Under the pieces are notes generated by a model. The model searched no databases and was not told the origin of the DNA. It saw only the letters and a program-made list of their open reading frames with translations. Made by a program: the position numbers and the translations under genes. A stretch of DNA of 64,000 nt, taken from the NCBI GenBank assembly GCA_916610825.1, contig OU744446.1:32778225-32842224 (forward strand), in the 5' to 3' direction. This DNA is from Haliclystus octoradiatus. Lineage: Eukaryota > Cnidaria > Staurozoa > Stauromedusae > Haliclystidae. Positions 21,650 to 31,923 of this stretch are shown one piece after another; the stretch's first letter is position 1; each line of letters opens with the position of its first letter.

Positions 21650-23066
21650 TTACAAAAGGAGACGAGAACGGATAGAGTCACTCTGAGTGTTGAGAGTCGG
21701 TTTCCTTTCGCGGATGATTAGCATTTCGTGAACCAAACAGTCAAACTTGTTGTTACATTTTCTCACTACTGAAAACAGATGTTGTGAATCACTGATGGTC
21801 CTATTGTGTGAATGTAAGTGTCGTCCGACAGCCGAGCTCGATCCACCGTGTTCAGCAATGCGTTGATGAAGGTGTCGGCATGTAAAACCGACATAACTCG
21901 CATCACACGAGTCACACTTGAATTCATACACAACGCATTGACGAGACAGTAGAATCGGTCTCGGCTCCCGGACTCTAAGTTCATCATTTAATTTTCTACT
22001 TTTAAATATCGGTCTAAACTGTTGACCGACTTCAACACTCAGAGTTCCTAATTGTTTACTTAAAGAGTTAGCAGATATCTGGTCTTTATACGGCAATATA
22101 ATATTGATTGTATTGTTCTTTTGTGGATTTTCATTGTTAGTCGTATGGCGATTAAATTTAGAAATACAATAATCAATAAAATCTAAGGGATACTTCAGTT
22201 TTAAAAATACATCCTTAATATTTAAACATTCTGAATTAAATATATTGTCATCGGACGATAACCGTCGTGCACGATCTAACATGGTTAAAATAAGGCCTCG
22301 TTTGTATTTTTCATCAACATGACTTTGGTAATGAAGCAATAGTCCACAATCAGTCTGCTTTTTGTAGATAGGGGTTTCTATAATAGAACCGTTTTTATTG
22401 AGCATAATGCCAAGGAATGGTAATTTATTATCTTGCTGTACCTCAAAAGTAAATTTTAAAGAGGAACTATTGTTTAAAACATTCTACTGCTTCAGAATAA
22501 CTGGGCATAACAGCAAACGTGTCATCAACATATCGACAGTAATATCGTGGTAAACAGTTCTGTTGATCAAGTGTATCCTCTAAATCGCACATAAATACAT
22601 TTGCCATTAATGGACCAAGCGGTGAACCCATAGCAACACCATCAATTTGCTCGTATAAATTACCATTTAATTGAAATAATTGATTTTTAGTAGCTAATTG
22701 TAATAGTTCAGTTAGACCTTCAGAAGTAATACAAAGATCGTACGTTTGGTTAAACCAATCATCTTTAAAAGCCTTTTCTACGAGTATTTTTATTGTCTCT
22801 TCTACGGGAACATTTGTAAATAAAGAAGACACGTCATATGATACCAAAATGTCTGATTCACTTAGAACTAAAGTTTTCGCTTCATCACAAAATTCAAAAG
22901 CATCTTTCAAAGTAAAAATATTATTAGAAATTGGCTGTAGCTTTTTCTCTAGCCATTTTGCGAGCTTGAAGTTATACGTATTAGTAGCACTTAGTATCGG
23001 TCGCATTGCTAATGTCTGTTTGTGGGACATTAGCAATGTGAGACATTGTTTGTGAGACATTAGCAA
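21650..23066 (-). pseudogene. Penelope-like element, reverse transcriptase plus GIY-YIG endonuclease (minus strand), frameshifted
   Basis: Two consecutive frames (22467-23066, then 21650-22405) make up the 5'-truncated ORF of a Penelope-like retroelement. In order it contains YNFKLAKWLEKKLQP, RT motif A-like VSYDVSSLFTNVP, motif B-like GVAMGSPLGPLMANVF and the catalytic YVDD. The downstream part carries a GIY-YIG nuclease with a CDSC zinc-binding pair, YVGFT, HQRIAEH and a conserved E in VHEMLI. The ORF ends at TAA 21650. An 8-base deletion near 22480, seen by comparison with the plus-strand copy, breaks the frame. The N-terminus is cut off at the centre of a palindrome. It is otherwise nearly identical to the plus copy, so insertion was recent. 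Confidence 0.9.
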
Positions 23067-24011
23067 TGCGACCGATACTAAGTGCTACTAATACGTATAA
23101 CTTCAAGCTCGCAAAATGGCTAGAGAAAAAGCTACAGCCAATTTCTAATAATATTTTTACTTTGAAAGATGCTTTTGAATTTTGTGATGAAGCGAAAACT
23201 TTAGTTCTAAGTGAATCAGACATTTTGGTATCATATGACGTGTCTTCTTTATTTACAAATGTTCCCGTAGAAGAGACAATAAAAATACTCGTAGAAAAGG
23301 CTTTTAAAGATGATTGGTTTAACCAAACGTACGATCTTTGTATTACTTCTGAAGGTCTAACTGAACTATTACAATTAGCTACTAAAAATCAATTATTTCA
23401 ATTAAATGGTAATTTATACGAGCAAATTGATGGTGTTGCTATGGGTTCACCGCTTGGTCCATTAATGGCAAATGTATTTATGTGCGATTTAGAGGATACA
23501 CTTGATCAACAGAACTGTTTACCACGATATTACTGTCGATATGTTGATGACACGTTTGCTGTTATGCCCAGTTATTCTGAAGCAGTAGAATTTTTAAATG
23601 TTTTAAACAATAGTTCCTCTTTAAAATTTACTTTTGAGGTACAGCAAGATAATAAATTACCATTCCTTGGCATTATGCTCAATAAAAACGGTTCTATTAT
23701 AGAAACCTCTATCTACAAAAAGCAGACTGATTGTGGACTATTGCTTCATTACCAAAGTCATGTTGATGAAAAATACAAACGAGGCCTTATTTTAACCATG
23801 TTAGATCGTGCACGACGGTTATCGTCCGATGACAATATATTTAATTCAGAATGTTTAAATATTAAGGATGTATTTTTAAAACTGAAGTATCCCTTAGATT
23901 TTATTGATTATTGTATTTCTAAATTTAATCGCCATACGACTAACAATGAAAATCCACAAAAGAACAATACAATCAATATTATATTGCCGTATAAAGACCA
24001 GATATCTGCTA
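22069..24011. repeat. Large near-perfect palindrome of the Penelope-like element
   Basis: The minus arm 22069-23017 (949 bp) and plus arm 23055-24011 (957 bp) are inverted copies around a 37-bp spacer. By eye they differ only by the 8-base indel and a very few substitutions (for example ETP versus ETS in the protein). The spacer repeats 'gacattagcaatg' words. The plus arm runs into the assembly gap, so total arm length is unknown. Confidence 0.9.
23066..24011 (+). CDS. Penelope-like element reverse transcriptase (plus strand), truncated at the gap
   Basis: An open frame of about 315 residues before the Ns. It has the RT landmarks YDVSSLF (about 57-63), GVAMGSPLGP (123-132) and YVDD (159-162), then the thumb region. 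Unlike the minus copy it has no frameshift. The 5' part of the ORF, normally several hundred residues, is missing at the palindrome centre. The GIY-YIG domain presumably lies in or beyond the gap, but after the gap the sequence is Helitron-like. The enzyme would copy element RNA into DNA at a nicked target. The apparent frame through the Ns to 24349 is meaningless. Confidence 0.9.
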
Positions 24012-24211
24012 NNNNNNNNNNNNNNNNNNNNNNNNNNNNNNNNNNNNNNNNNNNNNNNNNNNNNNNNNNNNNNNNNNNNNNNNNNNNNNNNNNNNNNNNN
24101 NNNNNNNNNNNNNNNNNNNNNNNNNNNNNNNNNNNNNNNNNNNNNNNNNNNNNNNNNNNNNNNNNNNNNNNNNNNNNNNNNNNNNNNNNNNNNNNNNNNN
24201 NNNNNNNNNNN
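24012..24211. other. Assembly gap (200 N)
   Basis: Exactly 200 N, probably a placeholder length. It separates the Penelope palindrome from Helitron-like unit B1. The true distance and sequence are unknown. Confidence 1.
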
Positions 24212-27200
24212 CTATATTTCGATATTTCTGTGTCTGTCCGCGACTTATGTACGTCTTACTGGCGATATAATACGGATAATCCGTTGTCGGGAAATTATGC
24301 AAACATTTGTGTCGAGATAACCGTGTACAGTAACAAATTTGTTGTATGAAAAGTATGGGTCTATGGCGTTGTTTTAAAATAATATACTTCATCTGATATT
24401 TTATTTGATATCATTGCATTAAAAAATTCAGAGATTTTGAAAAATTTCATAGGTCGATAATCTAGCGGGCAGCCAAATCGACTTCAAATTGAAATCTCCA
24501 GAACAAAAATATTTTGCTTTAAATTTAAAAGCTGCGTGTAAATTGTTTGAACAAGTGAAACTTGAAACTGAATCAGTTTTATGATAATTAAAGCAATACG
24601 AAATACTGAATTACATTGAATTACCAGTATAACTAGGCCAGACAAAATATGTTTTGAAATCAAAGAAACGTAGACATATTTCATGTAGTGTTGATATCAG
24701 CAATACATATAGCGCGGCACAAACGCTATGAAATTAAAGAGACTTGAGGTCTTAATTTAATTTATTAATGAAACAAAATGCCGTTCATTACTTTTCTCAA
24801 AATCGAGATATAAAACATTTCACTTTTAAAAAGGCTATTTTGATACATAATTTGTGAGAACACTGAGCAAACAATCTGTTTTGAAATGAATAATCTATCG
24901 CGGGGCTTAAAAACAAATTAATTTGCAAGAATTTTCAAATTGGCGTTGGCGTTCGACTATTTCGAAAAATATTCAAAGTTCGAAGAGATTATCTGTCTAC
25001 AGTCTAAAATCATAGAGTTTAGAATTAATCAAGGCATTGCACAAAAGTATTTTTATAATTTATTATTTAATATAAAAAAACGAATCATTTGGTTTTAAGC
25101 AGCAAGGCTTTTATTTTCAGATTTTGCTTCCATAATTAACGAAGGAATTATACTGGCATCGATTAATATTAAAATTTCATTTTGTTGACTTGCTATACGA
25201 ATAAGACACAGTATGTTACTACAGTTTCGAGAATAAAAATAGCGATGTCTTGTTATTATCTTTGATCAACATTTAATAAAGTTAATTTCAGGTATATCAA
25301 ATTTAACAAAGTTAAATTGAATTGAGCGTATGATTTGTGATAAATAATAATAATTATAATATTTTCAGCGTTCAAAAATTTTGCTTTGAATTTAAAAGCA
25401 CAAAAACATAATTCAAAAACATTTTTAAATAGTTAATACAGTTTGGATGAGTGTAACAAACCTTGTGTTACAAAAATAAAAAGTGAAAAGTTTGCACGAA
25501 ATAATCGATCATAGCAAACAATATTTATTAAAATAAAACTTACCATTTTCCAAATGAGATCCAAATAAAAACTATACGAGCGGCATAATCTCCGAACAAC
25601 ATTTAAATACATAATAGCGGGTTCTCTGAGTTAATACACCAATCAATAGTAAGTTAACAACCATATTTTATCGAAGGAGAATGTACGCCCGATAAGAATA
25701 AAATAAAGATTGTCTTTTATTCGAAATAATTCTGACAAAAATGATCATTTCATATCGTAATCAAATGCATGGTAAAGTAGATTCATTTTCTACATAGTAA
25801 ATTATCCTTTTCGTCAGACATCATAACATGAGCATTTAAATATTACCATCGGCTATGGTATTTTATATCTTTGAAGCTGCACTAAACATTTCCACTCTAT
25901 AAACCATCGCGTCCGTTTCAATAAATTCTGAATAAATATGCATATCACGAATCTGGCAAAATGAGTTGTTTTCGTTTTTCTATCAAAATAATTAATTTAT
26001 TCATAATCGTCTTTCCTTTCATTCGACATCTGTAATGTATTATAAATAGCGCGTAGAAATATTGACAACAAGATGTAACATAATATCAATATCGAATTAG
26101 TATAGCGATTTATTATAGAATTTTATTTCCTTTTAAAAGAATGTTGATGCTATTATTCTGGATAATTTGATAACAAGAGGCACTATGAGGTCAATTTTTC
26201 ACATCTTTTGTTTACTTTTAAAATTTTATTTTCAACGAACTCTTAGTATTTTGATAGACTGCCATGAAAATCACAGGCCTACTTGCTGAGATTGCAAAGA
26301 TCAAAAATATATAGGCTCATATACTATCATATCATAATATTATCAGATTATATATATAGTTTGAAATCAATACACGCGCTGTCGCCTTGTTCAGTAATAC
26401 GTTGTCGAAGCAATAGGTTTGTTGATTAGTACAGTCAAGGCGCGTACAACAGTATGTAAGGGGTTGGCTCATTGGTTAATGCTCTGGTATTACAAAATCA
26501 GGGTCGTAAGTTCAAATCTGCCATTCGGCAGTTTTTATCAACGATTTTTCTGATTTTTTTTTTAATATGAAGCAGTAAATCATTGTTAATTAACAAAAGA
26601 TATCGTTTGATCATGTTAATAACAGAAATTAGTGGACCATGTGTTTTGTCGAAGCTAAATTAATTTAATGCTGAATATATTGCATGCAATGCCACGAGTT
26701 TGACCGGCCACACCTTGACGGCGTTATTTTGTGAACACCACATTAGTGTTGTATATATTGCAATAAAGATTTATGAATTCGAACCGAACGCGATCCGATC
26801 GTGTCGGGTCAGATTCGGGTTAATATTTTAGGTCTTCGGATCTGATCGGATTTGAAGTGATTTTTTATGGATAGTTTCAGATTTGGAAATTTGACTGAGT
26901 ATTTGTAATTTATAATAATTAATGTGTTCTGGCTTCCTTTCAACACATAAAATAAAGTTTTTCTATGTAGACAAAGCTACGTTAAATTATACATTTCAAT
27001 CGACTCAATTGATGTGAAATAAATTAAATTTTTATTAAAGGAATGATTAAGATGTATTGATTAATGCTACATCGTTTCAATGCGTATTGTGTCTCATGTT
27101 CTCCTCCAGAGTTCATACTCCGTATTATACAGCGATAGAAAGCTTAGTCAATTGTTTAATTATAAGTGATCTGAAAGTTTTATCATAGAAGGTCCATTAT

Positions 27201-27219
27201 GGACTACACTCATTGCTAG
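24212..27219 (+). mobile_element. Helitron-like unit B1 (first of tandem pair B), left end in gap
   Basis: Nearly identical to A1 along its whole length; by eye only a few substitutions, such as 'aaaagtttgcacg' for 'aaaaggttgcacg' and several changes near 26150-26200. It ends in the GTCCA/TGGAC hairpin and CTAG (27216-27219). The first 10-20 bases of the unit lie in the gap. It has no ORF with a known domain. Confidence 0.65.
26457..26530 (+). other. tRNA-like segment inside unit B1
   Basis: Identical to the A1 copy: A-box 'tggctcattgg', B-box 'gttcaaatc'. Degenerate stems; not a functional tRNA. Confidence 0.55.
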
Positions 27220-30200
27220 TATTTCTATATTTCTATATTTCGATATTTCGATATTTCGATATTTCTGTGTCTGTCCGCGACTTATGTACGTCTTACTGGC
27301 GATATAATACGGATAATCCGTTGTCGGGAAATTATGCAAACATTTGTGTCGAGATAACCGTGTACAGTAACAAATTTGTTGTATGAAAAGTATGGGTCTA
27401 TGACGTTGTTTTAAAATAATATACTTCATCTGATAATTTATTTGATATCCTTGCATTAAAAAATTCAGAGATTTTGAAAAATTTCATAGGTCGATAATCT
27501 AGCGGGCAGCCAAATCGAATTCAAATTGAAATCCCCAGAACAAAAATATTTTGCTTTGAATTTAAAAGCTGCGTGTAAATTGTTTGAGCAAGTGAAACTT
27601 GAAAATGAATCAGTTTTATGATAATTAAAACAATACGAAATACTGAATTACATTGAATTACCAGTATAAATAGGCCAAACAAAATATGTTTTGAAATCAA
27701 AGAAACGTAGACTTATTTCATGTAGTGTTGATATCAGCAATACATATAGCGCTGCACAAACGCTATGAAAATTAAAGAGACTTTAGGTCTTTAATTTATA
27801 AATGAAACAAAATGCCGTTCATTACTTTTCACAAAATCGAGATACAAAACATTTCACTTTTAAAAAGGCTATTTTGATATATAATTTGTGAGAACACTGA
27901 GCAAACAATCTGTTTTGAAATGAATAATCTATCGCGGGGCATAAAAACAAATTAACTTTCAAGAATTTTCAAAATGACGTTGGCGTTCGATCAATTCGAA
28001 AAATATTCAAAGTTCGAATAGATTATCTGTCTACAGTATAAAATTATAGAGTTTAGAACTAATCAAGGCATTGCACAAAAGTATTTCTATAATTTATTAG
28101 TGAATATAAAAATATGAATCATTTGGTTATGAGCAGGCAGGCTTTTATTTTCAGATTTTGCTTCAATAATTAACGAAGGAATTATAGGCATCGATTAAAA
28201 TTAAAATTTCATTTTGTTGACTTGCTATACGAATAACACACAGTATGTTACTACAGTTTCGAGAATAAAAATAGCGATGTCTTGTTATTATCGTTGATCA
28301 ACATTTAATAAAGTTAATTTTTTCAGGTATATCAAATTCAACAAAGTTAAATTGAATTGAGCGTATGATTTGTGATAAATAATAATAATTATAATATTTT
28401 CAGCGTTCAAAAATTTTGCTTTGAATTTAAAAGCACAAAAACATAATTTAAAAACATTTTTAAATAGTTAATACAGTTTGGATGAGTGTAACAAACCTTG
28501 TGTTACAAAAATAAAAAGCGAAAAGGTTGCATGAAATAATCGATCATAGCAAACAATATTTATTAAAATACAACTTACCATTTTCCAAATGAGATCCAAA
28601 TAAAAACTATACGAGCGGCATAATCTCCGAACAACATTTAAATACATAATAGCGGGTTCTCTGAGTTAATACACCAATCAATAATAAGTTAACAACCATA
28701 TTTTATCGAAGGAGAATGTACGCCCGATAAGAATAAAATAAAGATTGTCTTTTATTCGAAATAATTCTGACAAAAATGATCATTTCATATCGTGATCAAA
28801 TGCATGGTAAAGTAGATTCATTTTCTACATAGTAAATTATCCTTTTCGTCAGACATCATAACATGAGCATTTAATTATTACCATCGGCTGTGGTATTTTA
28901 TATCTTTGAAGCTGCACTAAACATTTCAACTCTTTAAACCATCGTGTCCGTTTCAATAAATTCTGAATAAATATGCATATCACGAATCTGGCAAAATGAG
29001 TTGTTTTCGTTTTTCTATCAAAATAATTAATTTATTCATAATCATCTTTCCTTTCATTCGACATCTGTAATGTATTATAAATAGCGCGTAGAAATATTGA
29101 CAACAAGATGTAACATAATATCAATATCGAATTAGTATAGCGATTTATTATAGAATTTTATTTCCTTTTAAAAGAATGTTGATGCTATTATTTTGGAAAA
29201 TTTGATAACAAGAACCACTATCAGACCAATTTTTCAGATCTTTTTTTTACTTATAAAATTTTATTTTCAACGAACTCTTAGTATTTTGATAGACTGCCAT
29301 GAAAATCACAGGCATACTTGCAGAGATTGCAAAGATCAAAAATATATAGGCTCATATACTATCATATCATAATATTTTCAGATTATATATATAATTTGAT
29401 TTTCAATTACACGCGCGTGTGTCGGCCTTGTTCAATAATACGTTGTCGAAGCAGTAGGTTTGTTGATCAGGTCAGTCAAAGCGTCTATAATAATAAGTAA
29501 GGCAGTGGCTCATTGGTTAATTCTCTGGCATCACAATATGAGGGTCGTCAGTTCAAATCCGCCATTCGGAAAATTTTTATCAACGATTTTTCTTATTTTT
29601 TTTAATATGAAGCAGTAAATCATTGTTAATTAACAAAAGATATCGTTTGATCATGTTAATAACAGAAATTAGTGGACCATGTGTCTTGTCGAAGCTAAAT
29701 TAATTTAATATTGAATATATTACATGCGATGCCACGAGTTTGACCGGCCTCACCTTGACGGCGTTATTTTGTGAACACCACATTAGTGTTGTTTGTATTG
29801 CAATGAAGATTTATCAATCCGAACCGAACGCGATTTGATCGTATCGGGTCAGATTCGGGTTAATATTTTAGGTCTTCGGATCGGATCGGATTTGAAGTGA
29901 TTTTTTATGGAAAGTTTCCGATTTCGAAATTTGACTGAGTATTTGTAATTTATAATAATTAATGTGTTCTGGCTTCCTTTCAACACATAAAATAAAGTTT
30001 TTCTATGTAGACAAAGCTACGTTAAATTATACATTTCAATCGACTCAATTGATGTGAAATAAATTAAATTTTTATTAAAGGAATGATTAAGATGTATTGA
30101 TTAATGCTACATCGTTTCAATGCGTATTGTGTCTCATGTTCTCCTCCAGAGTTCATACTCCGTATTATACAGCGATAGTCAGCTTAGTCAATTGTTTAAT

Positions 30201-30259
30201 TATAAGTGATCTGAAAGTTTTATCATAGAAGGTCCATTATGGACTACACTCATAGCTAG
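27220..30259 (+). mobile_element. Helitron-like unit B2 (second of tandem pair B)
   Basis: Joined head-to-tail to B1. The junction has an expanded (tatttc/gatatttc) tract compared with A1/A2. It is 3040 bp long and is the counterpart of A2, with more differences than A1 versus B1. The right end is hairpin then CTAG (30256-30259), followed by T and a flank unrelated to that of A2. Confidence 0.65.
29498..29570 (+). other. tRNA-like segment inside unit B2
   Basis: A-box 'tggctcattgg' and B-box region 'cagttcaaatccgcc' with normal spacing; acceptor pairing is poor. Fourth copy of the internal tRNA-like segment. Confidence 0.55.
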
Positions 30260-30439
30260 TATTGCATAAATGAATCATTTATTTTTAAACTTTATTATCC
30301 GATTGAAAGTTCTAAACTTGGCGCCAATTAAAACCTATCCTAACTGAAGTTTAATGTCTGCTCACTGTGAATTAACTTTTGACATTTTGCTGACAAAGCA
30401 CTATAGCCTAGACAAAACAATGGCACCATCAAAATGTAT

Positions 30440-30560
30440 CTATTTTATCACGTGATAGTAATCTCGCATTAGCCAATTAGATGAATCAAGCTAAATTTCT
30501 CTGTTTTTTCACGTGATTTGTAAGGGGATATGTATTGGTAAGGCATGAGCTACTAAATTT
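30440..30560 (+). promoter_or_regulatory. Possible promoter: two CACGTG E-boxes and a YY1-like site
   Basis: CACGTG occurs at 30449-30454 and 30510-30515, each followed by AT. 'gccatcttt' near 30563, the reverse of the YY1 consensus AAGATGGC, precedes the small ORF. Clustered E-boxes and a YY1 site are typical of TATA-less promoters. No transcript evidence is available. Confidence 0.3.
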
Positions 30561-30634
30561 TGCTGCCATCTTTGTTGGTCTTAATTCGATTTAACATCTT
30601 TAAGACAAACTTTGATTCGCCCTTTAGGACATTT

Positions 30635-30778
30635 ATGATAGCATCATCCAGTAGGCAACCAGCCCCCAAAACAACAGAGGCATTGTTGAATGAATTTTCA
30701 GATGCACTTGCTACTACCAAGGCTGCGTCAAGGGATATACTCGCAACCTATCCGGGACTTTTAAATTCAATCAAATAG
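30635..30778 (+). CDS. Short unrecognised ORF downstream of E-boxes
   Basis: From the internal Met the frame begins MIASSSRQPAPKTTEALL and continues as an apparently amphipathic helix to NSIK and a TAG stop, 47 residues in all. The frame is open upstream to 30560. The composition (Ala, Thr, Glu, Lys with few hydrophobic runs) looks more protein-like than its neighbours. I do not recognise a family. It may be the first exon of a gene, a short protein, or a retrocopy fragment just past Helitron-like unit B2. Confidence 0.25.
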   Translation: MIASSSRQPAPKTTEALLNEFSDALATTKAASRDILATYPGLLNSIK

Positions 30779-31084
30779 CGAATTGCACGTACGAGTGCGG
30801 AGCGAAAATTTAGATCTGTATTTTGTTAAAGAAGTATTAGTACTGTGTGTAGTTGTAAAGGAAGTTAAAGAGTAGCCAAGATGTATTTGAATTTTGCTTG
30901 ATTGAGATGGAATGTTGTGAGTCAATATATAGCAATATATAGTCAATCGAAGTTGGTAATAAAATTTTATACATTATAGTTGGTATTGATATAATTACCT
31001 TAAATATGTTCTTTAATTGAGTTGTATTTCTGTTGTCAATAATATTCTCCAACTGTTTGTTTGTGAAATTAAATCTGAAGTAAT

Positions 31085-31830
31085 TTGATTAAAATCTATC
31101 CTTCAAATCAAGATGTTGCAGTTTTCATAGATGGCTGTGATTGACAAATCTGTACTTAAAATTCAATACGTAACGAATATTTGATCCATAGGCGAGGAAA
31201 ATCTATCTTCCTGAGATATATTGCAAAGAAAGAAGGCCAACCGTACATGAAGTCTTTTCTAAAAGGATATATGCAAAGTTGCAAATCATTAATCAAATCC
31301 AGTTGCTGCAGTCTTCGTGGATGGCTTTGATTGACATCTGTACTTAAAATTCACTTAAGGCTTAATGCACGGGTTGCCGCGCTTCTCAGGAGACACAAGT
31401 AAAGCCTAATGAATATTTGATCCATAGGCGAGGAAAACCCATCTTCCTGAGCATTTCCTAACAGCTCGAGTGCAGGAAAATCTCGATGAAGCACGGATAA
31501 CCGCACATGAACTCTTTTCTAAAAGGATATATGCAAAAGCAACTCATTACTCAAATCACGATGTTGCAGTCTTCGTTGACGCTTTGATTGACATCTGTAC
31601 TTAAAATTCAATAAAGGCTTAACGCACGGGTTGCCGTGCTTCATTGGGATTTACTTAAACGAGTGATGTCATGAGACACATGTAAAGCATAATGAATATT
31701 CAATCCATATGCGAATATAATAAATCTTCCTGTTTGTCTCCTAACAACTCGAGTGCAGGTAAATCGCATTGAAGCAAAGCAAATCGTACATGGACTTTTT
31801 TCTAAAAGGATATATGTAAAAGCAGCTCAT
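31085..31830 (+). repeat. Three-copy tandem repeat, unit about 260-285 bp
   Basis: 'tctaaaaggatatatg' recurs at 31258, 31518 and 31801. Each is preceded in turn by 'gttgcagt' or 'gctgcagtcttcgt', 'tttgattgacatctgtactt', and 'gaatatttgatccataggcg' or a close variant. Units are diverged (roughly 80-90 percent by eye). The second and third contain 'acgggttgccg'. Non-coding. A faint relative starts near 62260. Confidence 0.8.
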
Positions 31831-31923
31831 CACTTTCCTGATTCACATTTACGAATTCGAATTGATCGTAAAATTGTTGAACAGAGAATAAATTGAAAAA
31901 TATACAGATTGCATTGAAACTTC

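Noticed and set aside
23066-24349. 427-residue continuous reading frame
   Set aside because: It reads through 200 N into Helitron-like DNA; only the part before 24012 is real coding sequence.
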